Shown in pieces: positions 1 to 10,192 of a DNA stretch of 47,513 nucleotides; within the stretch, counting starts at the first letter, position 1; each line of letters opens with the position of its first letter. The notes under the pieces were generated by a model. It worked only from the letters and a program-made list of their open reading frames with translations. It was not told the DNA's origin and searched no databases. A program made the position numbers and the translations under genes. The DNA is taken from the NCBI GenBank assembly GCA_016748015.1, contig JAAOMT010000761.1:1-47513 (forward strand), written 5' to 3'. The stretch comes from Geosiphon pyriformis (taxonomy: Eukaryota; Glomeromycota; Glomeromycetes; Archaeosporales; Geosiphonaceae).

Positions 1-86
1 CATCTCCCTAACCCTAACCCTAACCCTAACCCTAACCCTAACCCTAACCCTAACCCTAACCCTAACCCTAACCCTAACCCTAACCC
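1..86. repeat. Telomere, canonical CCCTAA repeats
   Basis: Near-perfect tandem CCCTAA hexamers begin a few bases in and run to about position 86. On the left end of a sequence this is the C-rich strand of a TTAGGG telomere, so the window starts at a physical chromosome end. TTAGGG is the repeat of most filamentous fungi and of vertebrates. The first bases (catct) are not in register and may be a sequencing or assembly edge. Confidence 0.97.
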
Positions 87-262
87 TATCCCTATCCCTA
101 ACCCTATCCCTATCCCTATCCCTATCCCTATCCCTATCCCTATCCCTATCCCTATCCCTATCCCTATCCCTATCCCTAACCCTATCCCTAACTCTATCCC
201 TATTCCTATCCCTATCCCTATCCCTATCCTTATCCCTATCCCTATCCCTATCCCTATCCCTA
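87..262. repeat. Inner telomeric block of CCCTAT variant repeats
   Basis: The hexamer changes from CCCTAA to mainly CCCTAT, with a few CCCTAA, CTCTAT and TTCCTA units mixed in. Degenerate repeats on the centromere-proximal side of a telomere are common, because they are copied by replication and are not refreshed by telomerase. Here one variant (ATAGGG on the G-strand) dominates for about 29 units. The block meets gypsy element A at 261-263. Confidence 0.93.
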
Positions 263-1067
263 ATGATCATAAAGCAATTTGGATCATTGCTCCTAGTGGA
301 ATTTCAAGGACAATTTTAAGATTGATTTTGGTAAGGGAATTTGGTTAAAAAACCAAAGTGTCTTTTCCTGAATATTGTAAATTGTATTTAGCATCAATTT
401 CATGTGCTTTTTCTGGTTTTATTCCTTGTCCATTGTTGTTGAAGTATTTAAGTTGTGAAGCAGGCTGATTTTTGATAAGATAGATGGGTATTGTTTCAAT
501 TTCTTCTGTTGCTTCAGGTTCTCTGAATTCAATTTCGTATTCATTGCTTTCACTGGGCAATGGAATACTAAGAGCGTAGCATTCAGGACACCATTGTTTG
601 TCACATAGCATTATACACTCCTCACATAATTTAATGTTCATTTGCTCTAATCATTGAATTTGAACTTCTTGGGTTAAGTAGGTGTGACTTGCGATTTGCT
701 GGTATATTTCTACTTCATCTTCATAATCAAATCCAGCTAATTCCAATGTGTATTCAATATATTCAGCTTCCTTCATTTGAAAAACATCTTCTTTGGTTCC
801 TCCATTAATTAAAACCATGGCAAGTTCATAGATCATTTTGGCGTCATAAGGATAATGATAGAGTTTGCTGAGGATGCTATTGTATGCGGCATTGAAAAGT
901 GTTCCACATTTTACTTTTTCTACAATAGAAAGAGCATATTGACAAGTTTAATCACAGACTCCTCTTCTAAATATAACATCAATCTAGTCACATTCATCAG
1001 GAAGCTGCTTTCCACAAGTAAGACAGGGTGTTCCATTCCATTTTCTGCTTTTTTTGATCAAGTGGCC
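263..1067 (-). pseudogene. Element A: Cys-rich module and N-terminal dUTPase part
   Basis: Two protein-like stretches (651-836 and 345-641) lie in one frame and are separated by a single stop at a CAA-type codon. The first matches the linker of element B. The second carries a Cys cluster (CEECIMLCDKQWCPEC) followed by an acidic linker, and then dUTPase motif 1 (EIDAKYNLQY, where active enzymes have a D-A-G-x-D-L core). Past the stop at about 345 the frame continues through the conserved SLTKINLKI segment to motif 2, where the arginine is a stop, and the telomere begins directly after. The domain therefore lacks motifs 3-5 and cannot be active. The assignment rests on alignment with the complete dUTPase of element B. 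Confidence 0.8.
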
Positions 1068-1985
1068 CTATCGTTCTCGATGGCAAGCCTTGCAATAGTA
1101 GCAGGTGTGACTTTTATATTCTTTCTCAGGTGAAATACAAGCTCCTATTGATGATAGTTTCTTGTGGCAGTTCTTATATTTAAGGGGAATATAGGGGCAT
1201 TGTTTTCTTGGCTCAGTCTTTGAGTAAGAGATATTCCATCCAGGAGTTTTGGGTTCAGAGTGTGGGATAAAATGTTCTTGTTCAGTTTCATTGGCCCAAT
1301 TGGATGTTGACCCAAGAGCCATGAATGTTTCGATTATTAGTTTTTCTTTTTCTGGTTCGAATTCAAAAGCTGGGGCTTTTTTGGAGTGTTTGTTGAATGT
1401 ACCACAAGTGGCAGGTACTCGGGCATGTTGTCCTTGGTAAGAGATTTGTAGTTCTTGGGTTTCTCAGTCTAATTTTGCATTGGTTTTATGAAGCCAGTCA
1501 TTTCCGACAAGGGCTTAATACTGAGAAGTGTTCATTACAAGGACTTTGACTGGAATGGTGATTCCATCAAAAGTGAATAGAAAATTGTCAATTTCTCCTA
1601 CTGGAGTCTTTTTCATGCCATCAGCAGTGACAATTACTGTTTGAGCTGATCAGTCAACATTTCTCTTTAACTGTTGTATCAACTGGTAAGTAATAATACT
1701 TCCAGCAGATCCACTGTCTAGGATTAAACAAATTGTTTTTCCTTCAACTTCAGCTTCAGTATACATAGCTGTGATTGCTTTCTGTTCATTTGCAGCAGCA
1801 TTGCTGAGTAGAAATGGTAATTCATTGGCTTCGAACTCGAAAGGAAAGATATCAGAGAGATTGGCATTTTTAGCAATTCTGGCTGGTAGAATAGTGGTGT
1901 GGTTATGAGAAAAATTTTGTTGTTGTGCTGCAGCTCTACCTTCCGAGAGTACAATATGGTGAAAATTCTGTTCTTTTGGCATTGT
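1068..1985 (-). pseudogene. Element A: retropepsin and start of Cys-rich module
   Basis: Retropepsin is the aspartic protease that cleaves the Gag-Pol polyprotein. The active-site motif LILDSGSAGSIITYQ is intact in the 1650-1982 segment. About 60 residues on, DGMKKTPVGEIDNF and ALVGNDWL fit the flap and the second conserved block of Ty3 proteases. Three stops replace Arg, Gln and Trp codons of element B. A conserved TFMALGSTSNW segment follows, then a Cys-rich stretch (CISPEKEYKSHTCYYCKAC, 1068-1322) with the spacing of a zinc ribbon. It lies in the same frame as the upstream gag. Inactive as it stands because of the stops. Confidence 0.87.
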
Positions 1986-3860
1986 TAAATAATTGGGTTG
2001 AGTGTGATAGTGGTTGGGTCTTGGTTGAGTAGAAATTTGGGGAACTAATTGGTTGTTTGAACTAATTCTATTGTTGTTTACTTGGTATCAGTTTTGTGGT
2101 GTGAATTGATTTTGTGTAATCAATCTTTGAGCAGGCACTTGATAATGTTGTGTGAGTGGTTGTTGGTATTGCTGTTAAATTGGCTGTAGGGCAGACTGAT
2201 AATAGTTATTTTGGTATTGGGGTCTTAATAGATAGTAAGCTGGTAATGGTGGTTAATAATAAGATTGCTGTGGTGGAAAGTAACGTTAGTTACTCCTATT
2301 TTGTTGGTCTCATTGTAGCTTTCTGCAATCTCTTTTCCAGTGGTCAGGGATTCCACAATAATGGCAATTTTGGATTTGGTTGTTGGATGGTGGTCTGAAG
2401 TTGTTTTGGTTGTATTGTTGTGGGGGTTGGTATCTTTGTGGTTGTTGTGATTGCTGCGGCTGCTGTTGTTGCTGTTGGTTGGTAAAGTAGTTTTCAACTT
2501 TCTTGGTTAATTGGTTAATCTTTTTTTCAGCTGCTGAGCTGGTTTCTCCAATAGCCAGGTTAACAAGTTTGGTATGATTAACTTCTTCTATGGCCATCTC
2601 ATAGTTTTTTGCCTGTTGAATAGCAGTGGCTAAATTTTCTGGTACATGTGGACAAACTTTCTTGATAAGTTTGTCTTTTAGTCCCGCAATGAATTAATCC
2701 AAGATTTGTGCATTGAAATAGTATTCATTGGTTTCCAATTGGCAAATTCTTCTAAGCAGTTTGTTGAATTTTCCAAGATAGGTTATAACTGATTTACTTG
2801 GTTCTTGCTTGATATTTCGGAACCAATTTTGAAAGATAATGGAAGTGTTATTGTCAGTGAACTGTTCTAGAAAAGCAGTTTTGAATGCTTCCCAGTTTTT
2901 TGGTAGGACTTCCAAGTTTTCAAACCATTCACCAGCCATTCCTTATAAGAAATATGGAATTGCTTTTAACATTCTGGCAGCATTCTAACCATTTGCATCT
3001 CCTGCTTTTGAGATTTTGTCAAGCCATTCTTGAGGACTGGTTTCGCTGTCTTCTCCTGTAAACTCAGGAATTTTTGCAATATATGTGGAAGCCATTTTTT
3101 CTTCATTTTCAATGTCCTTTGTTTCTACTTTTGCTTTAGTTTTTTTACTTTCCAAGCTTCCTGAATGATTACTTTTGTTTTCCTGTAGGTAATCGAGAAG
3201 GTTGGTGTTAGTTAATACTGGTTTTTGCTGTTGAGTAGGCTTTTTTTGTGAGGTGAAATCTTCTGGTCTTGAAAATCGAATAAGAGATGAATTTGGTGTT
3301 TGTGATTGAGCAAGTGAAATTGGAAATAGTGTAATAGAAAGTGGTAATTTGACACTGGTTCCTTGTTCAGATGTTCGCAAGTGTTTGGCAGTTGTCTTTG
3401 TCAGTATTGGAGTGTTTAGAGTGGTTTTTGAGTGTTGTTTTGCTTTTTGTTTGCCTTTGTTGCTTGTTTCTGTTTTTGATTCAAAGTCAAAAGTGTATTT
3501 GGACTGCACTGGATATTTTTCTTCATAATACTTGATAATGTTATAATTGAGTTCTTGAAAGTAGGTGGCAAGTGTTTCACTGTTAAGGTCTTCAGTTTTT
3601 AATTGTGAATAGTACACTAAATTATTGTAGAGGTCACTCCTAACTTCTAAAATGTTGTAATTTCCAAGAAGATAATTGTTGATACGATTTTCAATATATA
3701 GGTAAAGTGTTCTCTTGACAATTTCAATTCTGTCTGAAATGTTGAATCTTTGTTTACAATGGGTGTAAATTGACTGGTAATACTCTAGAGTTGCTGTGTC
3801 TGGTGTGGTTGCCACTTTGAATTTTGTTGTTGCTGTGTTATTTCTATGGAAGAGCACTAA
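1986..3860 (-). pseudogene. Element A: gag polyprotein (type I)
   Basis: Gag forms the virus-like particle and binds element RNA. The N-terminal part (2985-3857) is open for about 290 codons. It includes a segment TYIAKIPEFTGED and then PQEWLDKI, the usual start of the Ty3 capsid fold in this family. Capsid continues through 2694-2939 (WFENLEV, FLEQFTDNNT, YLGKFNKLL). A Gln-rich stretch precedes one CCHC knuckle (CHYCGIPDHWKRDC, 2325-2366), followed by a Gln/Asn-rich tail running into protease. Stops at about 2985, 2940 and 2694 replace Trp or Gln. The start codon is unclear: the frame is open almost to the LTR, and no ATG is evident before GTG 3857. Confidence 0.87.
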
Positions 3861-3861
3861 A

Positions 3862-4849
3862 TGTTACTAGAGATTTTTGGTCTCTTTTTTTAAATGTTGT
3901 TGATGCCTGTTTGCTGTAAATTCACGTTTTCTGGATGTGATTGAATCTCCAGTAACTGAATTTATTTTCAAATTATCTCCTATAATTTGAACTGCTGGAT
4001 TTATGAATGAAATGGCTAATTTCATGCCAGTTACTTTGTATAGTTATATTGTAGTAAATGTCAACTCTTTCCCAGGAATTGCTTATCTGGAAGCTCACTA
4101 AGAATGTGTAGTTACTTTGCTGTAAAAGTCAACTCTTCTATAGGAATCTCATCTGTAGGCTACTCTAATGATTATAATAAAAAAATAAAAGAATTGTAAA
4201 AGAAATAGAATTCTGTTAAGAGAAACGTTTTCTATCCAGACCTGGAGTCATTAACAGTTTTACTGAAATTAGTAGCTAATTAATTTCAAAACATTAGTTG
4301 GATTTTGGGGATTTTCCAAGTGCAATAATTAAAAAATTTGGTTTTTTAAATTATTTGATATTTATTTCTTTTTGTGTATGTAGAAATGGTTCTAAGTAAT
4401 AAATCTAAAGTAAGATATATTTTCTCAAAAAGAAAAGCTCTTTTTTTATACAACTTGTTGTAACACTATTCCATGAACTTAAACTTTGCTCTTTTCTACA
4501 ATTTTGCTGAATTAAAGATATATTTTGGCGAACTACAAGTTATTTCTGCAAACTATTAGATATTTTGGTGAACTATCAATTATTTTGGTGAACTATTAAT
4601 TATTTCGGTGAATTTCTACAAATTTTGTAAACTTTTAAATGCTACATATTTCGGGGTATTGCATAATTAATCATCGCACTTAAGTTACATTTGTGTTATG
4701 TACAAATTGGGTTATTAATTAAATGATAATTTCGGACATTTTGCTAATGTAATAAGTAATAATTTGAAACGATAATATATGCTAATTAATGATAAGATTT
4801 ATAAGGGTAATTTCATGCTAAACAATATTTCTAATTTTGTCTGGTAACA
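3862..4849 (-). repeat. 5' LTR of element A (type I, 988 bp)
   Basis: Bounded by TGTTAC at 3862 and GGTAACA ending at 4849, matching the LTRs of element B (33745-34728 and 42660-43627) by eye over the full length. On the element's strand gag lies downstream, so this is the 5' LTR. The primer-binding site begins directly inside: on the minus strand the bases after the LTR read TTTAGTGCTCTTCC, also found beside the B LTR. Confidence 0.9.
4521..4620. repeat. Five 20-bp tandem units inside the type I LTR
   Basis: Five consecutive 20-mers in exact register start at 4521, 4541, 4561, 4581 and 4601, with consensus TATTTTGGTGAACTATTAAT. Later type I LTRs carry fewer or more decayed units (34445-34530, 43345-43425). 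Tandem short units in an LTR often act as enhancer or protein-binding arrays; that role is inference here. Confidence 0.8.
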
Positions 4850-5560
4850 ATGCTTACTGTGTTCCATCAATAGAGCATAATTTTATCAGAAAAAAAGTTC
4901 AAAGCATGTTGGAAAAAGAAATAATCTAACTATCAATGAGCCCATAGTCCTCACCAGTTGTTTTAGTAAGGAAAAAAAATGGAAAAATTAGATTTTGTGT
5001 CAACTATTACAAACTAAACAGCAAAACAACCAAAGACTTATACCCAATACCATTAATTAACAAAATTTTTGACATTTTTGGAGGAGCAAAATGGTTTTCT
5101 ATACTGGATTTGACCAGTGGGTACTAACAAATGGAAATGGACTCAAAAGACAGGCATAAAACAGCATTCACAACACAAAATGGCAATTATGAATTCAATG
5201 TAATGCCATTTGGATTGACAAATACTTCTGCAATATTCCAAAGACTAATAGACATAATTTACTCTGGAATTCTGTGGCAATTTGTTGTTGTCTACTTAAA
5301 TGATATAAATGTTTTCTTGTCAAAATTCACAGATTATCTCCAATATTTGCAACAAGTTTTTGAGAGATTGAAACATGCTGGACTTAAACTAAATCTACAA
5401 AAATGTTTCTTTGGAAAAAATGAGCTAGCATTTTTAGGACATGTAGTTAGAAAAGATGGAATAAAACCAGTCACATAAAAATAGACAAAGTGAAAAATTT
5501 TCTAGTATCTCAAAACGTTTCAGAAGTTAGAAGCTTTTTAGGACTTGTATTTTACTACCA
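4850..5560 (+). pseudogene. Element C: reverse transcriptase
   Basis: RT copies element RNA into DNA. Recognisable in order are VLVRKKNGKIRFCVNYYKLN, WFSILDLTSGY, DSKDRHKTAFTT, NVMPFGLTNTSAIFQR, the catalytic box YLND (5293-5304) and FFGKNELAFLGHVV. The box is YLDD in element B, so the first catalytic aspartate is now Asn. Stops before 5131 fall at Gln and Trp positions (LSP-stop-SSPVV, SGY-stop-QMEMD). The frame shifts near 5475-5482, after which KIDKVKNF and RSFLGLVFYYHHF continue the domain. Confidence 0.92.
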
Positions 5561-6098
5561 CCACTTTGTAGAAAACTTTTTAAACATTGCCAAACTCCTT
5601 AATTACCTACTATCTAAAAATGTGAAATTTGAATGAATTAAAGCACAACAAAAAGCTTTTGAGTACCTTAAACAAAAGCTTATTAAATCACCAATAATGA
5701 TCTATCCGAATTTTAACAAGAAATTTATTTTGGCCACAAATGTCTCTGGAACTGGACTTGGAGCTATTCTGTTACAAAAAAATAATAATGAAAGAGAACG
5801 TGTAATTGCTTATGCCAGCAGAAGTCTCAGTATGGCAAAGCAAAACTATGCAGCACATGAACTTAAATGCTTAGTAGTAGTCTGGAGTTGTGTTTACTTT
5901 GACACATATTTATGGTACCAACTCTTTGAGATTATCACAGATCATAGAAATCTGATCTGGTTAAATAACAAGAAAGTGTTAAAAGGAAAATATGCCAGAT
6001 GGTCACAAATGTTAGCATTATACAATTATATTATCAAATACAAAGAAGGTACCAAAAATACTAATGCTGACTGTTTGTCAAGAATAAGACACACATAA
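5561..6098 (+). pseudogene. Element C: RNase H domain of pol
   Basis: Degrades the RNA strand of the RNA-DNA hybrid during reverse transcription. The motifs in order are FILATNVSGTGLGAILLQ (the first Asp of the usual TDAS is Asn here), VIAYASRSLSMAKQNY, HELKCLVVVW (catalytic Glu kept), FEIITDHRNLIWL (Asp kept) and TNADCLSRI. The 5697-6098 stretch is open for 133 codons. Immediately upstream AFEYLKQKLIKSPI belongs to the same domain. Confidence 0.9.
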
Positions 6099-7350
6099 AA
6101 ATCACCAATCCACTCACCACAACAACAATGAACAACCACCTTTACAAAAACCTCAGCCAATACTTGGAAACATTACAAATAGATGAAGAAATGCCAGTAA
6201 AAAAGCTAATTAAGCTCCAAAAATTAGCAAAACACTATTTCATCCAAAATCACATATTTTATTACCAGAATCAACAAAATCCAGATAATCTATTAAGAGT
6301 TATAACCATAGATAAAAAAAAAACTATCTTATTTAACATGTATTCAGATATTTATTTAGGCCACTTTAGAAAAACAGCAACCATCCAACGTGCAACTAGC
6401 CGTTACTATTGGCCAAAAATGAGTTCAGACATAATCTAATACATAAAAAATTGTGACCCATGCCAATGAAAAGAAGGAGCAAAAACAACAGAATTATTAA
6501 GACCAATAAAAGTTAGACAGCCATTTGACAGAATTAAAATTGATTTAGTTGGACTCTTATCAATAACAACAAGAAACAACTATTATATTGCAGTAGCTGT
6601 GGACTATTTTACTAAATAGCCAGAAGTTAGAGCTATTAAAACAGCTAATACTATTTCTGTAGCTCAATTTGTACATGAAGACTTAATTTACTGGCATGGA
6701 TGTCTACAAGAATTGCTATTAGATCAAGGCACACACTTCGTAAACAGCACCTTAAAAGAACTTAGCCAAAAATTTGGAATCAAGCAACCACTGTCATCAT
6801 CATACCACCCACAAACAAATGGATTAGTTGAAAGATTTAATCATACATTATGCAAATTACTGGCAAAAATTAGTAATGAACATGAAAAAGAATGAGATTT
6901 GTTCATACTAGCAGTACTACTAACATATAGAACAGTAAAACAAGATACTACACAATTCACACCATTTGAACTAGTTTATGAAAGAAAAGCCATATTACCA
7001 GTTGAACTTACTATCCCAACTTATCTAAGTGACACTATCACTGAAGCAACATTCTAGAAAACACTACTTAAAAGAACATACGAATTAATGAGAACTTTAG
7101 AAAACAAAAGAAAAAAAGCAGCACAAAATATTAAACAATCACAAGAACAACAAAAAGTGAGACATGATAACCAATTACCAGATAATATAATTAGCTACAA
7201 AATTGGAAATAAAATATTGTTGCATCGCACAAAAATGGAAAAACAATGGAGTAGAAAATTTGATCACAAGTGGGATAGACCATTTTATATTCACAAAATA
7301 CTTGAAAATAGAGCATACAAGTTAAGACTAGATGATAAAATATTAAGAAA
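6099..7350 (+). pseudogene. Element C: integrase
   Basis: Integrase inserts element cDNA. An N-terminal zinc-binding HHCC region is partly kept (GHFRKT, then CDPCQ near 6450). The catalytic D-D-E residues are all present: AVDYFTK near 6600, LLDQGTHFVN near 6715 and GLVERFN near 6825. A C-terminal segment (KFDHKWDRPFYIHKI, about 7255-7300) corresponds to the GPY/F-type module of Ty3 integrases. No chromodomain was recognised. Stops at Trp and Gln positions (FTK-stop-PEV, EKE-stop-DLF) and frame changes kill it. Confidence 0.9.
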
Positions 7351-8216
7351 AGCAGCACATAGTAATCAGCTGAAATTCTATTACAGTAAACCAGTAATAA
7401 CAACAAAGACACTCAGAATTGGAACACAATTATCTTTAATTCTACCAGAACAAATTCCATGAGATTTAGAACTAATAGTTTTAATTGAACATTATTCAAA
7501 AAGATAATTAATCTTAGATCACAGCAAAAATGATTTAACAACCATAAAAACGTATGCAAAAGATTCTAAAATAGCAGTCAAAATTAAAACAATGATACTT
7601 ATTCCAGAAAACATCAACAATATAACTTAATAATTAGTTGAAAGCTTACAATACTTAAAATCCGATCTGGAAATCACAGTTAATAGCTCCAAAATAACAT
7701 ACATAAAAAGAACAATAGAAAATCCAAAAACAAGAAAAGAACATAATTTTGAACCATATAATATTACTAAAAATAACAACAAATTTATCAGCAAAGTTAT
7801 TGAAAAATTAGAAATAGCATTGGGCAATATATTAATAATGGAAGAAATAAAAATAAGTAAATTAACACCAGACACATTTAGCAACTTGAAAACGAAATTT
7901 CCAATTAACTACTGTTATTATCAACTAGGAAAGCACTTGAACATACAAACATTATACTCAAAAGATTTAACTAGAGTGTTTGACAAAACAACTATCCAAC
8001 TATTAGAACCTTTCATTGAAAAAACCAACACTACATTCCATTCAAAAACAGTTTACAGAATTTTCAAAGCATTTGAAAACTGTCACAAACTATTGTTAAA
8101 CCAACTTGCAATTTCAAGAATTACAACAACAAATTAATAACACAGTATTAAACTACTATAGTAACTTAGAATTTAATGAAGAAATTAACTTCAATTTCAA
8201 TGGAGCTCAATCTTGA
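7351..8216 (+). pseudogene. Element C: post-integrase tail domain (type II)
   Basis: After the integrase comes a spacer with AHSNQLKFYYSKP, then a helical-looking domain whose best part is 7820-8137 (YCYYQLGKHLNIQTLY, then VYRIFKAFENCHKLLLNQ). The same module follows integrase, or its remnant, in B, F, H and the fragment at 22859-23482, in the same order and with shared aromatic and Leu/Asn positions. It does not match any domain I recognise. It ends just before the polypurine tract. The function is unknown; retrotransposon accessory or Env-like roles are only guesses, and no signal peptide or obvious membrane helix is seen. Confidence 0.68.
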
Positions 8217-8229
8217 AAGGAGGGGATAA
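8215..8229 (+). other. Polypurine tract of element C
   Basis: The purine run GAAAGGAGGGGAT(AA) lies immediately upstream of the LTR start TATTAC. In Ty3/gypsy elements this tract primes plus-strand DNA synthesis. The same position holds weaker purine runs before LTR D (AAAAAGAGAAAATAA) and LTR E (AGGAGAGAATAA). Confidence 0.75.
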
Positions 8230-8328
8230 TATTACGGTTTAAGAATTTAGCAAAAGAATCATAAAAATAATATAAACTATTCAATCATAATATAGTGCAG
8301 TAATAATCTTAGAAAGATAATGATTAAC

Positions 8329-8420
8329 ATAGTAGCAAACACCATCTTGCAATAGTGGCAAGCACCAGTTCACAATAACAGCCAACACCAACTGGTGATA
8401 GCAGCAAACACCAGGTTGAA
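8329..8420. repeat. Four 23-bp tandem units in the LTR of element C
   Basis: Units begin at 8329, 8352, 8375 and 8398, each starting ATAG or ATAA and sharing the core GCAAACACCA with variants. They lie just upstream of the TATA box, where U3 enhancer repeats sit in LTR elements. The enhancer role is inferred from position. Confidence 0.8.
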
Positions 8421-8468
8421 ATATCAAAAAGAAAGTATTACAATGTGTTTTCTTGTAGAACTACAAAC

Positions 8469-8479
8469 ATATATATATA
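8469..8479 (+). promoter_or_regulatory. TATA box of LTR C
   Basis: ATATATATATA followed by CAGTAGCTTTAATATTAAG. The other type II LTRs have a TATA run followed by the related sequence GCAGTAGGATTAAAAGC or GCAAGAGCATTAAAAAC, which suggests a conserved core promoter and R start. Confidence 0.55.
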
Positions 8480-9368
8480 CAGTAGCTTTAATATTAAGAA
8501 AAGTCAATCAAGTAATAAAAAAAATTATAACTTATCAAGCAATAGATCTAATTTAGCCAACAAACTCCACTTTAATTATCTTCTAGTCTTTACTTTTAAA
8601 AATAAATATCTACAAAAACTTTTAATCAAAAAGAAATAAAAAAGAATATTGAAAACTGAATTCAATGTGTTAAGAAACTTACTTGTATTATTTATTGAAT
8701 GAAACTATCATTTATCAGCTGAATCTCTTGGAAGAATAATCTCTGATCAAGATTATTCACATTGTTACTAATTGATAAAAGCTTTATTGTGAGAATTAGG
8801 AAAAGTGCTAAAGACCATTAACATTCCATGTTTTTAGATTAGAAAAACACATTAAGCAATTGTAAGGATAGTTTCAGAGAAGACCCCAAACAGTGGGTAG
8901 ATTTCAGTTTAGCCTCTGAGAAGAAGTACATAAACACACACAACAATCAAAAATTGAGAAATAACTTACATCATGACATTAAAAAGAAAGTTTTCAGTAG
9001 AACAAGTAACATTATCACACAAATAGAATTGAGGAACTTATGAGAGACTGATTGTAATTAAATGGAATATCGGCAATTAAATATACTAAGAAAACCATCC
9101 TGTAATAGTGGCTAATTAATTTGAAAAATGTTAATTGGGTTTTGGAAATTTCAGATATAATTATTAAAAATTTTTGAGTTTGAATATTTAATTTTTATTT
9201 AATTTTTTAAAAATGTGTAAGAGATGATTAATTTTACTTAAAATATTTGAAGTAAAATACATTTTTTTGAAGAAAAAAGCTTTTTTTTATACAATTTGTT
9301 CTAGTATTAGTCTTTAAACTTGCACTTTTTTTTTGCTATAATTTTGGTAAACTAAAAATACATTTCGG

Positions 9369-10192
9369 TATTACTCATAGAATATAAAAAATATAGTATT
9401 ATTAGTCAGTAGATATTACCCAATCAGATATAGACATAGTAAATGTAGAATTCCAGGATTTCTCTCAAAGGAATTGCAGGATTCCAGAAATTTCAGGATT
9501 CCTTGACAAAAAATCACAGGATTCCAGGATTTCTGTCATAAAAAATTGAGGAATTGAGGAATCTCAATTATGTATATATAGCAGTAGGATTAAAAGCTGA
9601 AAAGACAGACCTCTCAAGTTTAAATTTAATCTAAGCAACTTTCCAAATCACAATCATTTAATAAATAACTATTTGTTATCTCAAATCCATTTTCACTATC
9701 AACACTTTATGTTGATAGTAATTGACACTTAACCACACTGGAACAATATCTCTTGATCATGGCTATTGACAGAATACTAACTTGCAAATTGCCTTGGCTT
9801 ATTTTTTTTCTTTCTTTATTTTCTTTTCTTTTTTTTATTTTCTTGCTTTGATTTTATTGTTGTTTACTAACTCTATTGAGGATTAACGTGCGAGACACTG
9901 ACTTCAGAATAAAAGTGACTGGTAAAAGACCCAGGAATAAGGGTAAAACACTCGATTGAGAATAGCTTATCAAAAGGAATACCAACCACCAAGCTGAGAA
10001 AGAAATTGACAAAACTGCAGTTTCGGGAAGCTATAGATAAAACTATTATCATTGAATCTCTGTCCATTATACAAAGAACTCAACCAAAACCTTTAGATAC
10101 AAAACTTTCAGATTACTATCAACTGCAACTAAATTTGAGCACCAAGTTACGGGTTTTATTTAATCCAACAACAGAAATAGTCACCTGTAACA
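9369..10192 (+). repeat. Solo type II LTR (824 bp) nested in a type I LTR
   Basis: Bounded by TATTAC (9369-9374) and GTAACA (10187-10192), with no internal element sequence on either side. The interior matches LTR E from the AATCAGATATAGACATAGTA segment through the TATA box to ACCAAGTTACGGG near the end. The flanks are 4 bp, TCGG (9365-9368) and TTGG (10193-10196), reading as a target duplication with one C-to-T change. It is probably the product of recombination between the two LTRs of a former insertion. Confidence 0.85.
9571..9581 (+). promoter_or_regulatory. TATA box of the solo type II LTR
   Basis: TGTATATATAG followed by CAGTAGGATTAAAAGCTG. Nearly the same string occurs in LTR D at 22252, so this is the conserved core promoter of the type II LTR. 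Confidence 0.6.

Larger units (their letters stand above)
263..4849 (-). mobile_element. Ty3/gypsy element A (type I), truncated by the telomere
   Basis: On the minus strand, from right to left, it has a 5' LTR, gag, retropepsin, a Cys-rich module and the first part of a dUTPase. It then stops at the telomeric repeats. The rest of pol and the 3' LTR are missing. It aligns along its whole length with element B (38.9-43.6 kb). Its right end abuts element C within a reverse transcriptase coding sequence, so A was inserted into C. Gag, protease and the Cys-rich/dUTPase region lie in one minus-strand frame apart from stop codons, which suggests a single polyprotein in the ancestor. Confidence 0.9.
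4850..9011 (+). mobile_element. Ty3/gypsy element C (type II), 5' half lost
   Basis: The plus strand carries RT, RNase H, integrase, a post-integrase domain, a polypurine tract and a 3' LTR. Everything upstream of the RT N-terminus is absent, because element A is inserted at the codons for the conserved AYxVP segment and the telomere removed what lay beyond. The order of domains matches element B. Stops and frameshifts interrupt every domain, so it is a dead copy. Confidence 0.88.
8230..9011 (+). repeat. 3' LTR of element C (type II, about 782 bp)
   Basis: Starts TATTAC directly after the polypurine tract and ends GTAACA at 9006-9011, the same termini and size class as LTR E (786 bp). It carries a TATA box near 8469 followed by a stretch resembling the other type II LTRs. 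Its upstream part differs from D and E, holding a 23-bp repeat array instead. The right boundary rests only on the GTAACA terminus and the length. Confidence 0.65.

Noticed and set aside
2156-2398. Plus-strand open frame within element A gag, and similar plus-strand frames at 40282-41287 in element B
   Set aside because: Val/Gly-rich antisense of Gln/Asn-rich gag tails; they arise from CAA/AAC codons read backwards.
7191-7412. Minus-strand membrane-like open frame in element C
   Set aside because: Antisense of the Lys-rich integrase C-terminal region; Lys codons read backwards give Phe and Leu.
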